Origin: Primulina eburnea
Taxonomy: Eukaryota > Streptophyta > Magnoliopsida > Lamiales > Gesneriaceae
Assembly: GCF_022965805.1 (NCBI RefSeq)
Contig: NC_133101.1
Location: 13,549,054 to 13,613,053 of the forward strand
Direction: 5' to 3'
Length of the DNA: 64,000 nucleotides
Shown here piece after piece: positions 37,001 through 49,241 of this stretch. Below the pieces are notes generated by a model. That model ran no database searches and was not told the origin of the DNA. It saw only the letters and a list, made by a program, of their open reading frames with translations. The translations under genes were made by a program, and so were the position numbers. Position 1 is the stretch's first letter, and every line of letters starts with the position of its first letter.

Positions 37001-37278
37001 CTTGATCAACTAAAAACTCAACTAGAACAGATTGAATGCCAGGTTACTTCTGAACTTGAGCAATTTCAATGTTGAGACTCAAATGCTATACATCATATCA
37101 GTAAAATTGCATCAAAGCAATTCAATACTAAAATCAGCAAATTTGAAAAGTTAACAATTACAAGGATCGTAACGAGGCTACCAGAAGCGACCGCCACCAG
37201 ATTCTCTACGGACCAAGCAACAGCGTTCGGATAACAAGGCGCTGATACGAGCACCGCTGCTTGGAAGCGGGAAGACAT
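34070..37278 (-). pseudogene. TFIIIC90-like WD40 gene, unit 1, 5' part
   Basis: Exon 1 is 37162-37278 (ATG; MSSRFQAAVLVSAPCYPNA). Exon 2 is 36418-36508 (NPAKPSGAGCRGVISVLPS), exon 3 is 36107-36215 (RDTRPCVRSISWSPAGLA) and exon 4 is 35925-36009 (CLLAVCTTGGRVKLYRFPF). All four join in frame with GT-AG borders. Exon 5 (MDISEMMYNYLSKINFGES) ends near 35383 with donor GTGAGT. Further exons read TGLAWAFDGLCLYSCSQ (near 35190) and VPYVYDSCFGLAVSHGSLA (near 34760). This matches, from memory, the plant WD40/TFIIIC-delta protein related to human GTF3C4, a subunit of the RNA polymerase III factor TFIIIC. Lesions: about 640 bp present in unit 2 (46904-47550) is missing at about 35364, with ACCAA microhomology, removing an acceptor and part of an exon. 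The exon 5 acceptor also looks mutated (AT for AG, near 35453). This is the only copy that keeps exon 1. Confidence 0.72.
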
Positions 37279-38186
37279 TGTTGAAGAGAATTGAAACAGA
37301 AAGCAGAGCGGCGTTTTATTATTTTGGAGTGAAGCGGATTCGATGCTTCGACCTAATTTGTGAAACAGCTCGAATAGTCCAAATCGAATTACACCATATA
37401 ACGTACATATATTTGTATTTCCTAGACTAGACTAGAAGACTAAAAAAAATCTTCTATTTTATATTATTAAAAAAATAAAAATATTTATTTTTATGTGGAT
37501 TTAGGGATTTCTCGCTTAGAGGGCAAAAACAATGGATATTGAGGAAGCAACAAGCATTGAAGAAATGAAGTTGAAACATTAGTCAATCTCATGCATTACC
37601 CAATTTAGGGGTGAGTAGAAACAAAAGCCAAATCAAATAGTTGGCTTGGTTTTTAGTCGATCAATTTATATTGGTTTTAAAATTAATCATATCGAAAAAA
37701 TTGGTTTTGTTCAAAGTTTTGGTGAAAAATCCTAACCGAACCAATTTTATAAATATATAATATTTTTAATTATATACATATTATTTTAGTTTATGTCATA
37801 TGATTGATATTATGAAAGTTTGTTGATTGGTATTGGTGGCACATTTTATAAAGCTAAAAAAAATTGACCATTATCCCGTTCAATCTTCACAAGTATTTAT
37901 TGAACTTCATGATGTTTTTGGAAAAGGTTAAAAACCTCGAGCAAGAAATCTTGGATGCGAGTGAATTTACTCTAACCAAATACCCAAGTTGGATAAACAT
38001 AAAAGATAAATGTCTTTCTTTCTTTAAAGTGTGATAATGGATGATATTGAAGCTATTTCTAAAAGTTGAACTATTGAAAACTTATATTTATCTATTTGTA
38101 ATAGCTAGTTTTGAAATTTTAAATTATGATTATAAAAAGTCAAAATATTTTATTTGAACAAAATTAAAATTTAAAATTGACAATCC
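37279..38186. other. Upstream region of unit 1 gene / intergenic
   Basis: The start of this region should hold the 5' UTR and promoter of the unit 1 gene, but no TATA box at a convincing distance was seen. Around 37610-37780 is a GGGGTGAGTAG...CCGAACCAATTTT stretch resembling a degraded MITE, without readable ends. The rest is AT-rich with nothing recognised. Confidence 0.4.
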
Positions 38187-39114
38187 AAAGGTTCGCGACG
38201 GTATTGAAAAAGCCGTCGCTATATTAAGCGACGGAATTGAAAAAGCTGTCGCTATATTAAATGGCGATTTTTTTAAAAAAAACCGTCGTTTAAGAAGCGA
38301 CGGTTTGTAAATATAAAATGCATAAAAAAACTACTACACAAAAATTAAAATTATGTAGTAAATTTTCGGGGAAAAAAAATTAAAACCTGATTTGCGCGAA
38401 GATATGCAGCTCCACGTAACGCTGGAAGATCGTACCGACGAGCAAATCTACGAAATAAATACGAAAAAATGTTAGTACAAAATTAAAAAATCGAAACTTC
38501 GAAAAATTGATAGAGTTTAACTACTACTAAAGATAGACGAAAAATCGTTTAAGAAAATGTCTGCGAACCTCGGTATATATAGAATTATAGCGACGATTTT
38601 TAATAAAACCATCGCTATATAGCAACGGTTCAACAAAAACCGTCGTGATAATAGCGACAGTCAAAAACCGTCGCTATTATGGCGACGATTTTCGATCTAG
38701 ATCGGCGACTGTTTTATTAAAATCGTCGCTATTATAGCGATGGTTTTCCTTAAACCGTCGCTATAATAGCGACAGTTTTTAATAAAACCGTCGCTTGTCA
38801 AATTTAGAGACGGTTTCCTAAAACCGTCGCTACAAAATAACGATGGGTAGAATACAAGACCGTCGCATAATGACGACGGGTGAAAAACCCGTCGCACAAA
38901 ATAACGACGGGTTTATCAAATAGTCGCAATATTAACGACAGTTTATGAAAAACCGTCGCTATTATAGCGACATTTTAATTTAACCGTCGCTTAATTTGAT
39001 AAGCGACGGTTTTATTTAAAACCTTCGCCATATAGCGACGGTTCAAGAAAAACCTCGCTATAATAGCGACGGTTTTAATAAAACCGTCGATATGCTTTCC
39101 ATTTTTTTGTAGTG
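38187..39114. mobile_element. CACTA-type transposon end with palindromic subterminal repeats (copy 2)
   Basis: Second copy of the block at 1-842, with a clearer right terminus TTTTTTTGTAGTG (complement CACTACAAAAAAA). The left terminus was not found, so the element is probably truncated. Repeats of GCGACGGTTTT in both orientations begin at about 38190. Many indels separate it from copy 1. Confidence 0.65.
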
Positions 39115-39582
39115 ACAACTCATATCAAACATATAATATTAATTAGGAAATTGTAGTTATGATCCTATTTATTTGTCTATTTTTTATTTTAGTCTTCTAA
39201 ATTGTCAAATTTCCATCTTAGCATGTTATCTTAGTTTCTTTCTTCTTATTTTCTTTTGGCAATTTTAGTTTTTTTCTCACACGGTGTTAATGAAGTGTTG
39301 ACGCAACGTTACATGACGATGACGTGTACATTGTCACATTAAAACTTAGAGACACAGCAAAAATATTTTTTGATCCTGAGCTGACTGATCCGATAAAAAA
39401 AATATTATCGTGGGTTCCAAAGAAAATTTCTTTGATACCTAGCAGGATGTTGGTCATTATGGTTTAAGATCTCGAAATTAGTTGGAGAATACTACTCACT
39501 AATCGATGTACTAGTTTTTGATTTAGAAAATGAAAACATAGCTTTCTTCTTTTTTCCTTGAACTTTCGTTATAAAACCAACA
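39115..39582. other. Non-coding spacer (copy 2)
   Basis: Matches 843-1309; nothing recognised. Confidence 0.5.
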
Positions 39583-41532
39583 TGTCACGCCCCGAGACCG
39601 AGGCGTATGGTATATGATTTCTTCTCGGTTTGGAATTTGACATTCTCACCCCAACAATTTACCATTGCATGAGTCTTGGCTAAACAATCCATTCTCAGAA
39701 TGATGTCAAAATCCACCATTGAGAGTTGAATCGAGTCGGCATTGAACGCATGCATATTGTTACTGATTTTATAGTCTCGATGTAACTCGAAGGTTTCGAT
39801 AGCCTTACTAGTAGGTGTTGCTATCCTAAAAGGTTTAAAAAGCATTTTAGGTTTAACCCTAATTTTTTAGTGAACCTCTTAGATATAAAAGAATGTGTGT
39901 CACCACAATCAAACAACACATAAGCAGGTAAATTTTTTTATTAGAATAGTAACTTCTAAAAAAAAACTAGTGAAGGTCCCTCTAAGTTGCTAAATCTCGA
40001 GTTCGAGGTTACTCATGGTCTTAGATTGGTTCGCCATTTCTTGCTCAAACTTTGTCAAAATTATGTTCGAAAATGGTTGCAACATGCTCGAGATTTTAGA
40101 GAATTTATGCTTAAATCGGTGTGATCTTCTTTGTGCAAAATGGGAGGGTTACTTATATGTGAGGAAGAAAAGTTTTTAGTCACGATTCTATCCCTTAAAT
40201 GCATCATTGATGAGCATAAATAGACCAAAAAGTAAGCTTGTTACCAAAAATAGAGGATGTCAAATCTGATGAGACTCTGATTACGCCTATAAATTAGATT
40301 TTAGGTCCTTGATTGATGGTTAATATACTACCTCGAAAATAATTGTCAAGGATATGAATGCACTGGTCCTTTGGCAAAATTTGACATATTATCAAGTTTT
40401 GTATATTAGGATCTCAGTCAGATTATGATCATGCTGGCTCTAATATAATTTAAATGTCATGTCCTGAGACCTAGGTGTACAGACACATTCGTTTTTTAAC
40501 AATCACATAATTTTAAAATAACATGCTTGTAATACAATATATAACCAAACCAGTTTATAAAATAATCCGTCATTGTCTTTACAACATGAAAAAAATCAAA
40601 TAGTGCAGAAGAGTAAAACGTAAAACGTAAAATGACAATTGAAATATGAAATAATCTTTCTTGGAAAGTGGCTTCTTCACCAGCTCCAGACGTCTCATGA
40701 TTTGTCCATCAACTTGTTTGTTGGTATTGTATAGGGAGAGAGGTAAGGGTGACTTAATTGGGAAACACTCAACAAGTGGGGATTGTTCGGATATATATAA
40801 CAAATACATATATTTTTTCTAAACGTAACATTTCTTAACGGAAGACATAACGTATCATAATCATATCCTGAACATGAAGCATTGAAATTTCATCTAATTT
40901 CCACGATTTTACTAATATATGTCCCCTATATTTTAATACTCAAGTGACGAGGCCATACAATGATTATAATCTCATCTTATAGAGGTCATATAACAGTTAT
41001 AATCCTACCATATAGCGGTCATATCTTATAATAGCTTTCCAAATTTTTATTGAATTATATCAATGTATGGAACATATAAAGCTTAGACAAGACATAAACG
41101 AATAAATCATGCTCAAACGAAATTGTTCAAAAATGGAACATAGAATATCATACGTGTATAGAATATCATACGTGTATATACTTTTTTAATACATAAGCCC
41201 GATTACTTTGGTCTTTCTTGATTCCAAACTTGAATATGAGTTGCTAGATTGTAGTTCAAATATAGTATTTGGTTGATACTAGAAATTTTACTCGGAAATG
41301 GACAGAATAATGCCACGAAATCTGCTGCTGAAAGCCTCGAATTTGGCAGTTTTTCTTCTTGAATTTTTGTGAGGTTTTCGGTGTTCTTTTATCTTGGTTT
41401 GATCTCTTACTTATAGTTTGGATCTTACTTATAGTTGGGAAGAGAGAAGTTGAGCGGATGCCTTAGTGAACGTTTTAAGGCTTTTAAGCAGCTTATTTAA
41501 TGCTATAATGTAGCCATCAATTGGGTGTTACA
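39583..41532 (-). mobile_element. Degenerate Ty3/gypsy remnant (copy 2)
   Basis: Same layout as 1310-3241: an LTR-like stub at 39583, then the protease fragment at 39585-39845 (FDIILRMDCLAKTHAMVN; the usual GMDW has become RMDC), a decayed primer site just left of 40455, and the 5' LTR 40455-41532. An 18-bp tandem duplication (ATAGAATATCATACGTGT) near 41160 is private to this copy. Confidence 0.6.
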
Positions 41533-42801
41533 ATATGAATACGGGCATGGCTTAATTTTTGAGATTTGTCATTATAGGTTGTCATCAAGTCATTGAATGG
41601 GTTCAAACTTATTGGATGTGCCCAAAATTTCGAGTTCTAGGGCTGTAGTATTTATAAATTTTTGTGGCCTTAACACAACCTATTAACGAATATATAATTC
41701 AGTCTTCGAAAAATTAATCGACAAAATATACCATCCGAGCAGATCATATATATGGTTTCTAGCTTATATATATCATCAACCACAATGCATCTGCTCCTAT
41801 GTATGTCGATACCATACTGAACCTCGCCATCTGATGACCCTCGTGGAGTCGATAAATGAGTCAAAGTCTAGCACTAGTACGTAGATCATCTATGTTGTCT
41901 CGGACCAAAATACTAATGATATAAAACCTAAAATGCAGACTAATCTACTCGATAAATAATAACCAATTGGAAAGTCGAATGAAAGGTTTTCCAGTGACTC
42001 ATCATATGATCACACATCTGTATGATTGAATATCTCTATGCACATACCAATGAAACGTGACCTATAACATCACATATATGTCTCGAAATAGAGTGACCAA
42101 TGTATACCTTATTTTTTAATCAAAATTGGATAATCATTTTTTTTCCCGACGAAATTAAGGTGTAAGACTTGTCATACAAAAGTACAAAACAAATGTTTTT
42201 TTTTTACTTTTACCACATCATATATTGATATGAAGATTTCATTCTGTAGATTCATGAATGATTTCAACTTTTGTCGAATTTTTTTCTACCTTTTCCTGAA
42301 CTAATAAGTTGCAAATCATTAATGAATCAAGTCTTAAAAATATTTTAATAGAAAAAAATCATAAAGAAACTAAATATTTGGAAAAAATATATATTATCAG
42401 TATATAGTATACATATGATTTATGAGCTAAATTATTTATATATCATATTAAATAAACACCATGTGTATGTCGGCTAGTTTAAGTGTAAAGATAAAGTTAA
42501 ATCATTGGGATATTTTTGCACGTGTGTGCAGATTTTGTGTGCTTACACGAATGAATTAGTTGGAATATGTGAAAAAGTCGTTTAAAGATGAAAAAGTTGA
42601 TTCTTTGATAGATTCGGATAAACATTAAATTATACAGTCACAAACACAAAATGTGGCAGCGGAGGTGTCACAAGGGTTTTGTGAAAAAGTTGATTCCTTT
42701 TGATAGATTCGTGAAAACATTAAAGTATATAGTCACAAATTACAACACGTGGCAGTAGAGGTGTCACAAGGGGTTTTGTGTGACAAAGTGTGTAGTAGGT
42801 G
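41533..42801. other. Spacer with private block and 94-98 bp tandem pair (copy 2)
   Basis: Matches 3242-4349. It holds an extra block of about 165 bp at 42366-42531 absent from copy 1, and the two-copy tandem repeat at about 42590-42780 with ACACGTGGCAG. Confidence 0.55.
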
Positions 42802-43038
42802 GAGGGATGACAATGGGGTGGAGTCGGGTTTGATATCTCCATCCTAGTCTTCGAATTACATCCCTACCCCTATACCTATCACGATCTTCGTTTTTTCGGG
42901 TTCGGGTTCGGGTTCGGTTCCCATTTTAAAAATATTAATGGGGCAACACGGCGTGGGTACAGGGATTCCCCGCCCCGATCCCCGTTTGTTTGTTTTCCCC
43001 GTGGGTCTCCAAATCCGTGGGAAAAATTGTCATCTCTA
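42802..43038. mobile_element. hAT-type MITE with 8-bp target duplication (copy 2)
   Basis: 237 bp, flanked by AGTAGGTG at 42794-42801 and 43039-43046. Duplicated together with its flanks, not an independent insertion. Confidence 0.85.
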
Positions 43039-43481
43039 AGTAGGTGTTGGTGTTTAAATTTATGGAAAATAACTTTTTTAATCAGCCAATATTGTTTATT
43101 TTGAATTTTAGTTTATTAACAGGTTAAATTTTGGTCATTGTACACTAACTATCAGTGTTTGGTTATTTTGGTTAAATTTTTGATGCGACGCTGAATATAT
43201 TAACTTTTTCGACATCATAGCATCATTCTTTTTAATGTTAGCAAATTTTTTGTTCAACTTAACAATTTTCAATGTAAGATCAATATTTTTTGTTTCAATG
43301 TCACAATTTTCAGTATAAAATCAATACTATAAAGATAATTTTCTTAACTAAACACATAAACTAAGCTTTACAATAATGACATTCTATTACAATTAACTAT
43401 AAAAAATTGATTTTTTAGCATTTTTATTTGCAAAGTGATCAACCAATATTTCATAAATAGATTTTTATTAGAACTCATTGA
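43039..43481. other. AT-rich spacer (copy 2)
   Basis: Matches 4593-5027; nothing recognised. Confidence 0.5.
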
Positions 43482-43865
43482 TGTTGCGGAATATCACGAA
43501 CCGGAACCTTCTTGTGCATTCCAAAAACTTCTAAATAGGTGCTCTGTAGAGGTTCAAGCACTTCTAAAACATTCTCCATATTTCATCAATTAAGAGTTTT
43601 CTGTGAAATCTTTTGTGCATAGAATAATCATTTAGAATAGTATAGAATGGAATTAACTAGCATAGTGTAGATCTTAGAACCTCCTAGAGAGTTGATATGT
43701 ATCGCTTTCATTGTAGAAAGCTACTAGTATAAATAGGATTAATATAAATAGGGTGAAGCTCTTATTGTAAACTACCAAGTTTTCAAGCAATATAGCATTT
43801 TCTTTCAAAGTTTTCTAGAAGCATTTTTACTTAAGTCACTAGCACACAAGCACCAAAGGACTTTA
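43482..43865 (+). mobile_element. Possible copia-type LTR fragment (copy 2)
   Basis: Matches 5028-5405, with an 11-bp insertion near 43720 next to the TATA-like TATAAATAGG. No 3' terminus was found. Confidence 0.3.
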
Positions 43866-44272
43866 TCTATGTAGCTTACATGGGTAAACAGATAAAGTAA
43901 ATATCATAATTGTACAAAATCGTAAAATATTATAAAAATAAAGATCGTTTTACATTAGAGCCAATAAAAACCCAAGCCACAAGTTGGCTCGCTGGACACC
44001 TAATCTAACAAATACAAAATACTAGGAAATTCAAATATCCAACCATATTTTTCTTACCAATTAATAGAATAAACATCCTTCCATGGTAGTTATTATGTAT
44101 AGGACATATCAGTGGATTTTCACAGAAGCACCGCAGAAGGAAAAATTGGAAACACAGACCTGCTGACGGAGATAGAGGCCTGTCATAAATCATAGATTGT
44201 AAGGGGCTGCTAACTGAGGATTTCAATCGAGAGGGCAGACTTTTCATTGACAATTTTTAAAGAGGAATTTTG
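43866..44272. other. Region downstream of unit 2 gene
   Basis: Matches 5406-5807. No domain was recognised in the short minus-strand open frame at 44005-44253. Confidence 0.4.
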
Positions 44273-47200
44273 TTATACTAGAGGTGGGGAGAGTAAATAT
44301 TCAGGCTGTAATTTTTATTGAAGTATCCCACATAAGGGACAACATGGTGAGAAAGATTTCTTGAAGGCTGAAGATTCGAAAAAAAGATTTAAAATTGGAA
44401 GGGTATAAAGGCATCGTGAAAAAAATTAGAGGTGGCAACTTTGAAGCTCGTATTTTACAACACATGCAAAACCAGTCATATTTAGCAGGGCAAAGTTGCA
44501 TAGATACAGAACACCGGTGTAGCTTATGGGTTTGATCAACTCCATTGCCATTCTTCACTCCCGAACAAATGGCGTATTCTATTGATTCAAATGGCACAAT
44601 TGCTGAACAAAAACTGCAATGTTCTTCATATTCAAAACTCTCTCTCCTGTTAATAAAGCAAGAATGGAACCAGCCTTCAGCTAATGGATTGATACAGTAT
44701 CTTAAGATGCTATTCTATGTATGTGTGCATGAATGAACCAAAAGAAGTTCAACAAAGATAAGATCATCATGAATTACCTCTTCTTAATTTTACCAACTTT
44801 GGTAGCAAAAATTTTAAATCATCCTCGACAATTTTCTCATGAAGTGAGATATAATGCTCCAGTTGTGGCCATTCATCAGGACGCCAACAGCCAACATCGC
44901 AAAATGTTTTTGGCACATCTGACAGAAGATCTAAAATGGCAGAAAAATATAAACCAACAAGTCTTCTCCGTAGTTCATTTTCACAGCACAACTGCAACTC
45001 CTTCCATACATTTGTCTGTTCCTCTATGGCACTACTGAATCTTTCCAAGTCTTGGTGTTTTCTACTCTCGCTCACCTCATCATTTTAAGCACAACATGCC
45101 TGATGATTACATTGATGACGTGCAAATTACGGATTGAAAGAGTGGGCAAATTTTAAATGCCGTAGACAAGAACGTAGTACAAATGCCAAAATTGGATCCA
45201 AAATAAAATGTCAACCATTTCTGCAGAATATGCTCTACATAGTTTGGTATCGACTGTTTGAAAGACACGAGGGCTGCCACAATATCCCAAATGTTCAGAA
45301 GCCCACTGAAACTCCCACACAGACTCAGAGACCACAATATGTATTTTTCCCACCAAATTAATTCTACCTCAGGGAAACCAGGAAATGATCCGAAATCAAT
45401 ATCAAAACATATATTGGAGGAAGTGTCCAATTGCTGCCCTCCAATCCAAAGGAACTCGATAGCAGCTTTCTGAGTTCTTTAAATTACAATAACATTTATT
45501 GGTCAATCAAACATAGGTAACTGTTTGAACGGTTAGTTCTTATTGCTTCCATTCAGCTTTTGACTAAATCATCAAAATTTTCTTTTAAAGAAATGTGGGT
45601 GCTTGTTTGTTGCAAGCATCTATCCACATGGCAGTTGCTATTTCATAATTTGTTACCAGAAAATATAATTTTAAAAGTTCACCTTTCCTGGTACATGGGA
45701 TTTAATAAATCAGAATCAAATCTTCGAGCCTGCAAATAACAGACACCAAACTTCTTAGAACTAGATTTAAGTAGAGGGGTATCAGTGACATCTATTCAGC
45801 ATAAGGTAAAAGGTGACCAAGTGCAAGAAAAGGATCAAGAGATTCCATTGCTTAAAGTCATTTCAGTCAACTAAGCTCCTTTTCCTAGGTATTATTATAT
45901 GACTACTGTTCCGGAGAGATGAAATTTCGATCTTTCTATTTTCCTCTTTATTTTCATTTTCAGTAAATTTTCTTTATTTTTTTAAAGGGCAAGAAGCAAG
46001 ATATTGACCAATCTCATCTGAAACATAATATGAGAGAAGTAAAAAATCAATTTTTTGGATGGTATGTTATCTAAGAGTTTTCTCAAAATTCTATGAATAG
46101 AATTCAGTTTTTTCTTCAAATCTTGAATCGCTACATCGAGTGAGTTTATTATTTTGACTTAAAATTTGATAAGAGAGAAAAGCTAGTACAATATTCAGGA
46201 TAAGTTCATGGACATTCCAACTATAAGAGAATGGACAGATGGAATATGATACCACAGAAATTGCCAAGCTCCCATGAGATACTGCCTGACCAAAGCAAGA
46301 ATCATATACATATGGAACCTGCAGAGAAAATCTAGAGTCTATTGGAAAAAAATATGCAAATTTAAAAGAGAAGTAAACTTGAAAAATTAATGCATACATC
46401 CGGGGAGCTATTCAAACCAGGAGTATTTGAAGGAATGTGTATTTCCCTTAGTGCTTTCCCAACTAAATTCCACGCTTTCATAGAGTTGTCCTGTAATACA
46501 TGAACTGATCAAATCATCTGGAGGGTTACCAAGTTTTTCAACCTCAAGGCTTTCTGCTTGAGGCATTACTTGATAACAAAAGAAATTAACATGGATTTTT
46601 TAATTTTTAATATATGTTGAACTAACACTCCCTTAATACTAAAATTCATATTTATATCAATAAAACACTTCCTTCAATATTTATTACCTGGCTGCAGCTG
46701 TACAAGCAGAGTCCATCAAAAGCCCAAGCTAAACCAGTGACCTGATTGTTATTTTACAAGATAAATCATATGCCATTCCATATGCCAAAAAAGGTGTTGA
46801 GAACTTACAATGTGATCATGTGCACTATAATGGCCAATTATTTCAAATTCATGGCTGGTCATATTCATGGTCCACACTTCAAATGATCCGGATCCTTTAC
46901 CAATAGCCTGGAACAAATTTAGTGGTGTTTGCAGGGGGCAGTAAATGAAAGTATGGAGACAGGTGCTGAATCAACAGTAATAACCTAATTACACGAGCAA
47001 TCACAAGTTCCAAAATAAGATATAATCAAAGTAGCTGGTCTAAATTTGAAAGGATAAGTAGCTGGTCTAAATTTGAAACAGATATGGGAATAATTTCCCA
47101 TGTATTCTTTTCTTTTACATTGTCAATTTTTTTGCAGCAACCTAATAAAAATAGCAACACATTCAATGTAATGGCATATATCAAATGCACAACTTTTCAA

Positions 47201-49220
47201 ATTGAAAGCAGATCATGTAGCTGCGTTGAAGATGATTTAGTAAGTATGGAGGTTCATGTCATGGAATAAAATGATAAAACTAAATCAGATAGTGAATGCA
47301 GTGTGCAGTACATTAGTTTCATTCTTTCTCCTTCGTTTTCTTTCCTTTCTTAAACTAGATACAGGTGGCTCATTAGGGCATTCAGATTCTGCATTATCTC
47401 GACTCCCTATCACCTATATAAAGAAAAAACCCCAAGAATAGTTGGAATTCATATCATTAATTGTTATGTCATCAAGAATATTTCATCTAGAAAAGTATAT
47501 GGGGATATGCAAGAAACGCTAATCAGCAAAAAGTTGAAAGATAGAACCAACTCACATCTAAACTTTCTGAAGATATAATTTGAGACTCTCTGAAATTGAT
47601 CTTGGAAATTTAGGAATCACAGATAACATACTAGATTCCAAATTCATGACATTTATTATGCATAAGCAACAAAACCGTAAATACAACAAACTTGAAGGGC
47701 TATGAAATTCTTTTTGAAAGAAATGTTGATTAGGTATTGCCTCTCCAAACATAAACAAAGCCTCCAGTACTAACACAACAAATTTACACATTAGCACAAA
47801 TATGAATCTACTCATGGGCTCATAGCCAACACATAACCAACAGTAAGAACATAATTAAGAGCATCTATAGACACAAGAATTGAAACAATTCCATTGCTAA
47901 AATTTTCACCATTTTTTTTGGTTCAGGAAGATTATTAAAGTGAAGAGACAGCAAGCTCGAACCATAATTCTGGTCATGCCACCACTACTTCCTGAAAGCT
48001 TCATTTATAAAATACTTAATACCTCAATCCATTCAAACGAAAAATCACAGAAGGGAAAGCGGTAAAGTTTGACGCGTCCCCCAGTGGTGCAAACAGCAAG
48101 CAAACAACTGCACGATTCATAGCAAAATTTAGAATTAATTCAGGGAGGCAACTTGTGTTGCATACTCAAACAAAAACTTCGATCAGGGGTAATGGTATCA
48201 GTACCCAGCATTGCTAGCAAGACCTGCAGGAGACCAGGAAATTGACTTAACACATGGCCGTGTATCCCGCGACACATGCATCGGCAACAAGCACCCAGAG
48301 AGAAAATCTATCCCTGTGACAAAATGAAAACAAAATCAAATGCAGTGACCTGAGAAAATAAAAGGTACTTGAAACCTCAACTCAAAATTAATTTTCATTT
48401 GCACTGTAAAACCACAAACCCAGAAATCCAAATGGCATCCAAATTGTGTACATACATACATACAATGAGCTCATTCAAAACTATGAAATTCATTTTTTAA
48501 TATGATTCTACGTACCTACAGCATTTATGACACCAATGGAAAAAGGCTTGCTTGTGAGAACAGAAATTACTCCTCGACATCCAGCTCCAGAAGGTTTAGC
48601 AGGATTCTAACCAAGTGAACAACAAGCATATACCAGTGATTCAAAGGTTAAACAAATAGTATAAAATTAAATCCTAATTTGAAAAAAACAAATAAAAAGT
48701 AAGGTAATATGAATTATATAGACCAACTACTATAAGATTCTCTATCAAAATTCAAATCAGACCCTATATTGAACTCCAACATAAAACAGCTTCCAGACCA
48801 GTTATGAAGATCAGGTAGATTAAAATGTAAGCATAAATTTGGCGTTTTAAATTCAAAAACAATAAAAAAATCTTCGGCTAAAAAATAAGCATGCTATTCA
48901 GAAATATTATTACATTATATGCAATCGATTGATTTAGTAGTTGTCTTTCCTAAGTCATGAGATCAGATCCCATCAGGTGGATCACAGAATACTGGACTCA
49001 GAATCAGTGGTCATTGATTCTTGTTCATGTCAGTGCATGGTTAATAATGTCATCTGCATAATCCTCACACTAACAGAATCACTTGACAGTCCAAAATTCT
49101 TGATCAACTAAAAACTCAGCTAGAACAGATTGAATGCAAGGATACTTCTGAACTTGAGCAATTTCAATGTTGAGACTCAAATGCTATACGTCGTATCAGT
49201 AAAATTGCATCAAAGCAATT
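44273..49220 (-). pseudogene. TFIIIC90-like WD40 gene, unit 2 (no exon 1)
   Basis: The zinc-finger exon (44301-44740) is the best-preserved C-terminus: CSFC, HKLHRCSVSMQLCPAKYDWFC and then CMCC supply the ligands of a TFIIIC-type zinc finger. The tail is CCPLCGILQ and then a stop. The preceding exon (about 44770-45474) has two 1-bp deletions relative to unit 4, near 45086 and 45148, so its frame ends early. The exon 5 start is lost with a deletion of about 100 bp near 47608. Exons 2-4 are recognisable at about 48070-48608 (for example 48540-48608), but exon 1 and any promoter are absent because homology stops at about 49230. Confidence 0.72.
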
Positions 49221-49241
49221 CAATTTTAAGGGGTAATTTCT

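Larger units (their letters stand above)
38320..49241. repeat. Segmental duplication, unit 2 (partner of 1-6678 plus 34070-37110)
   Basis: Sequence order and content follow unit 1, including the CACTA end, gypsy remnant, tandem pair, MITE and host gene, but the 27.4-kb nest is absent. The homology to unit 1 breaks at about 49230, inside intron 1 of the gene, about 90 bp before the position of exon 1. Confidence 0.88.

Noticed and set aside
47084..47441. Two 61-residue plus-strand frames, repeated at 52162-52519
   Set aside because: Lie antisense in introns of the TFIIIC-like pseudogene; repeated only because of the tandem array.
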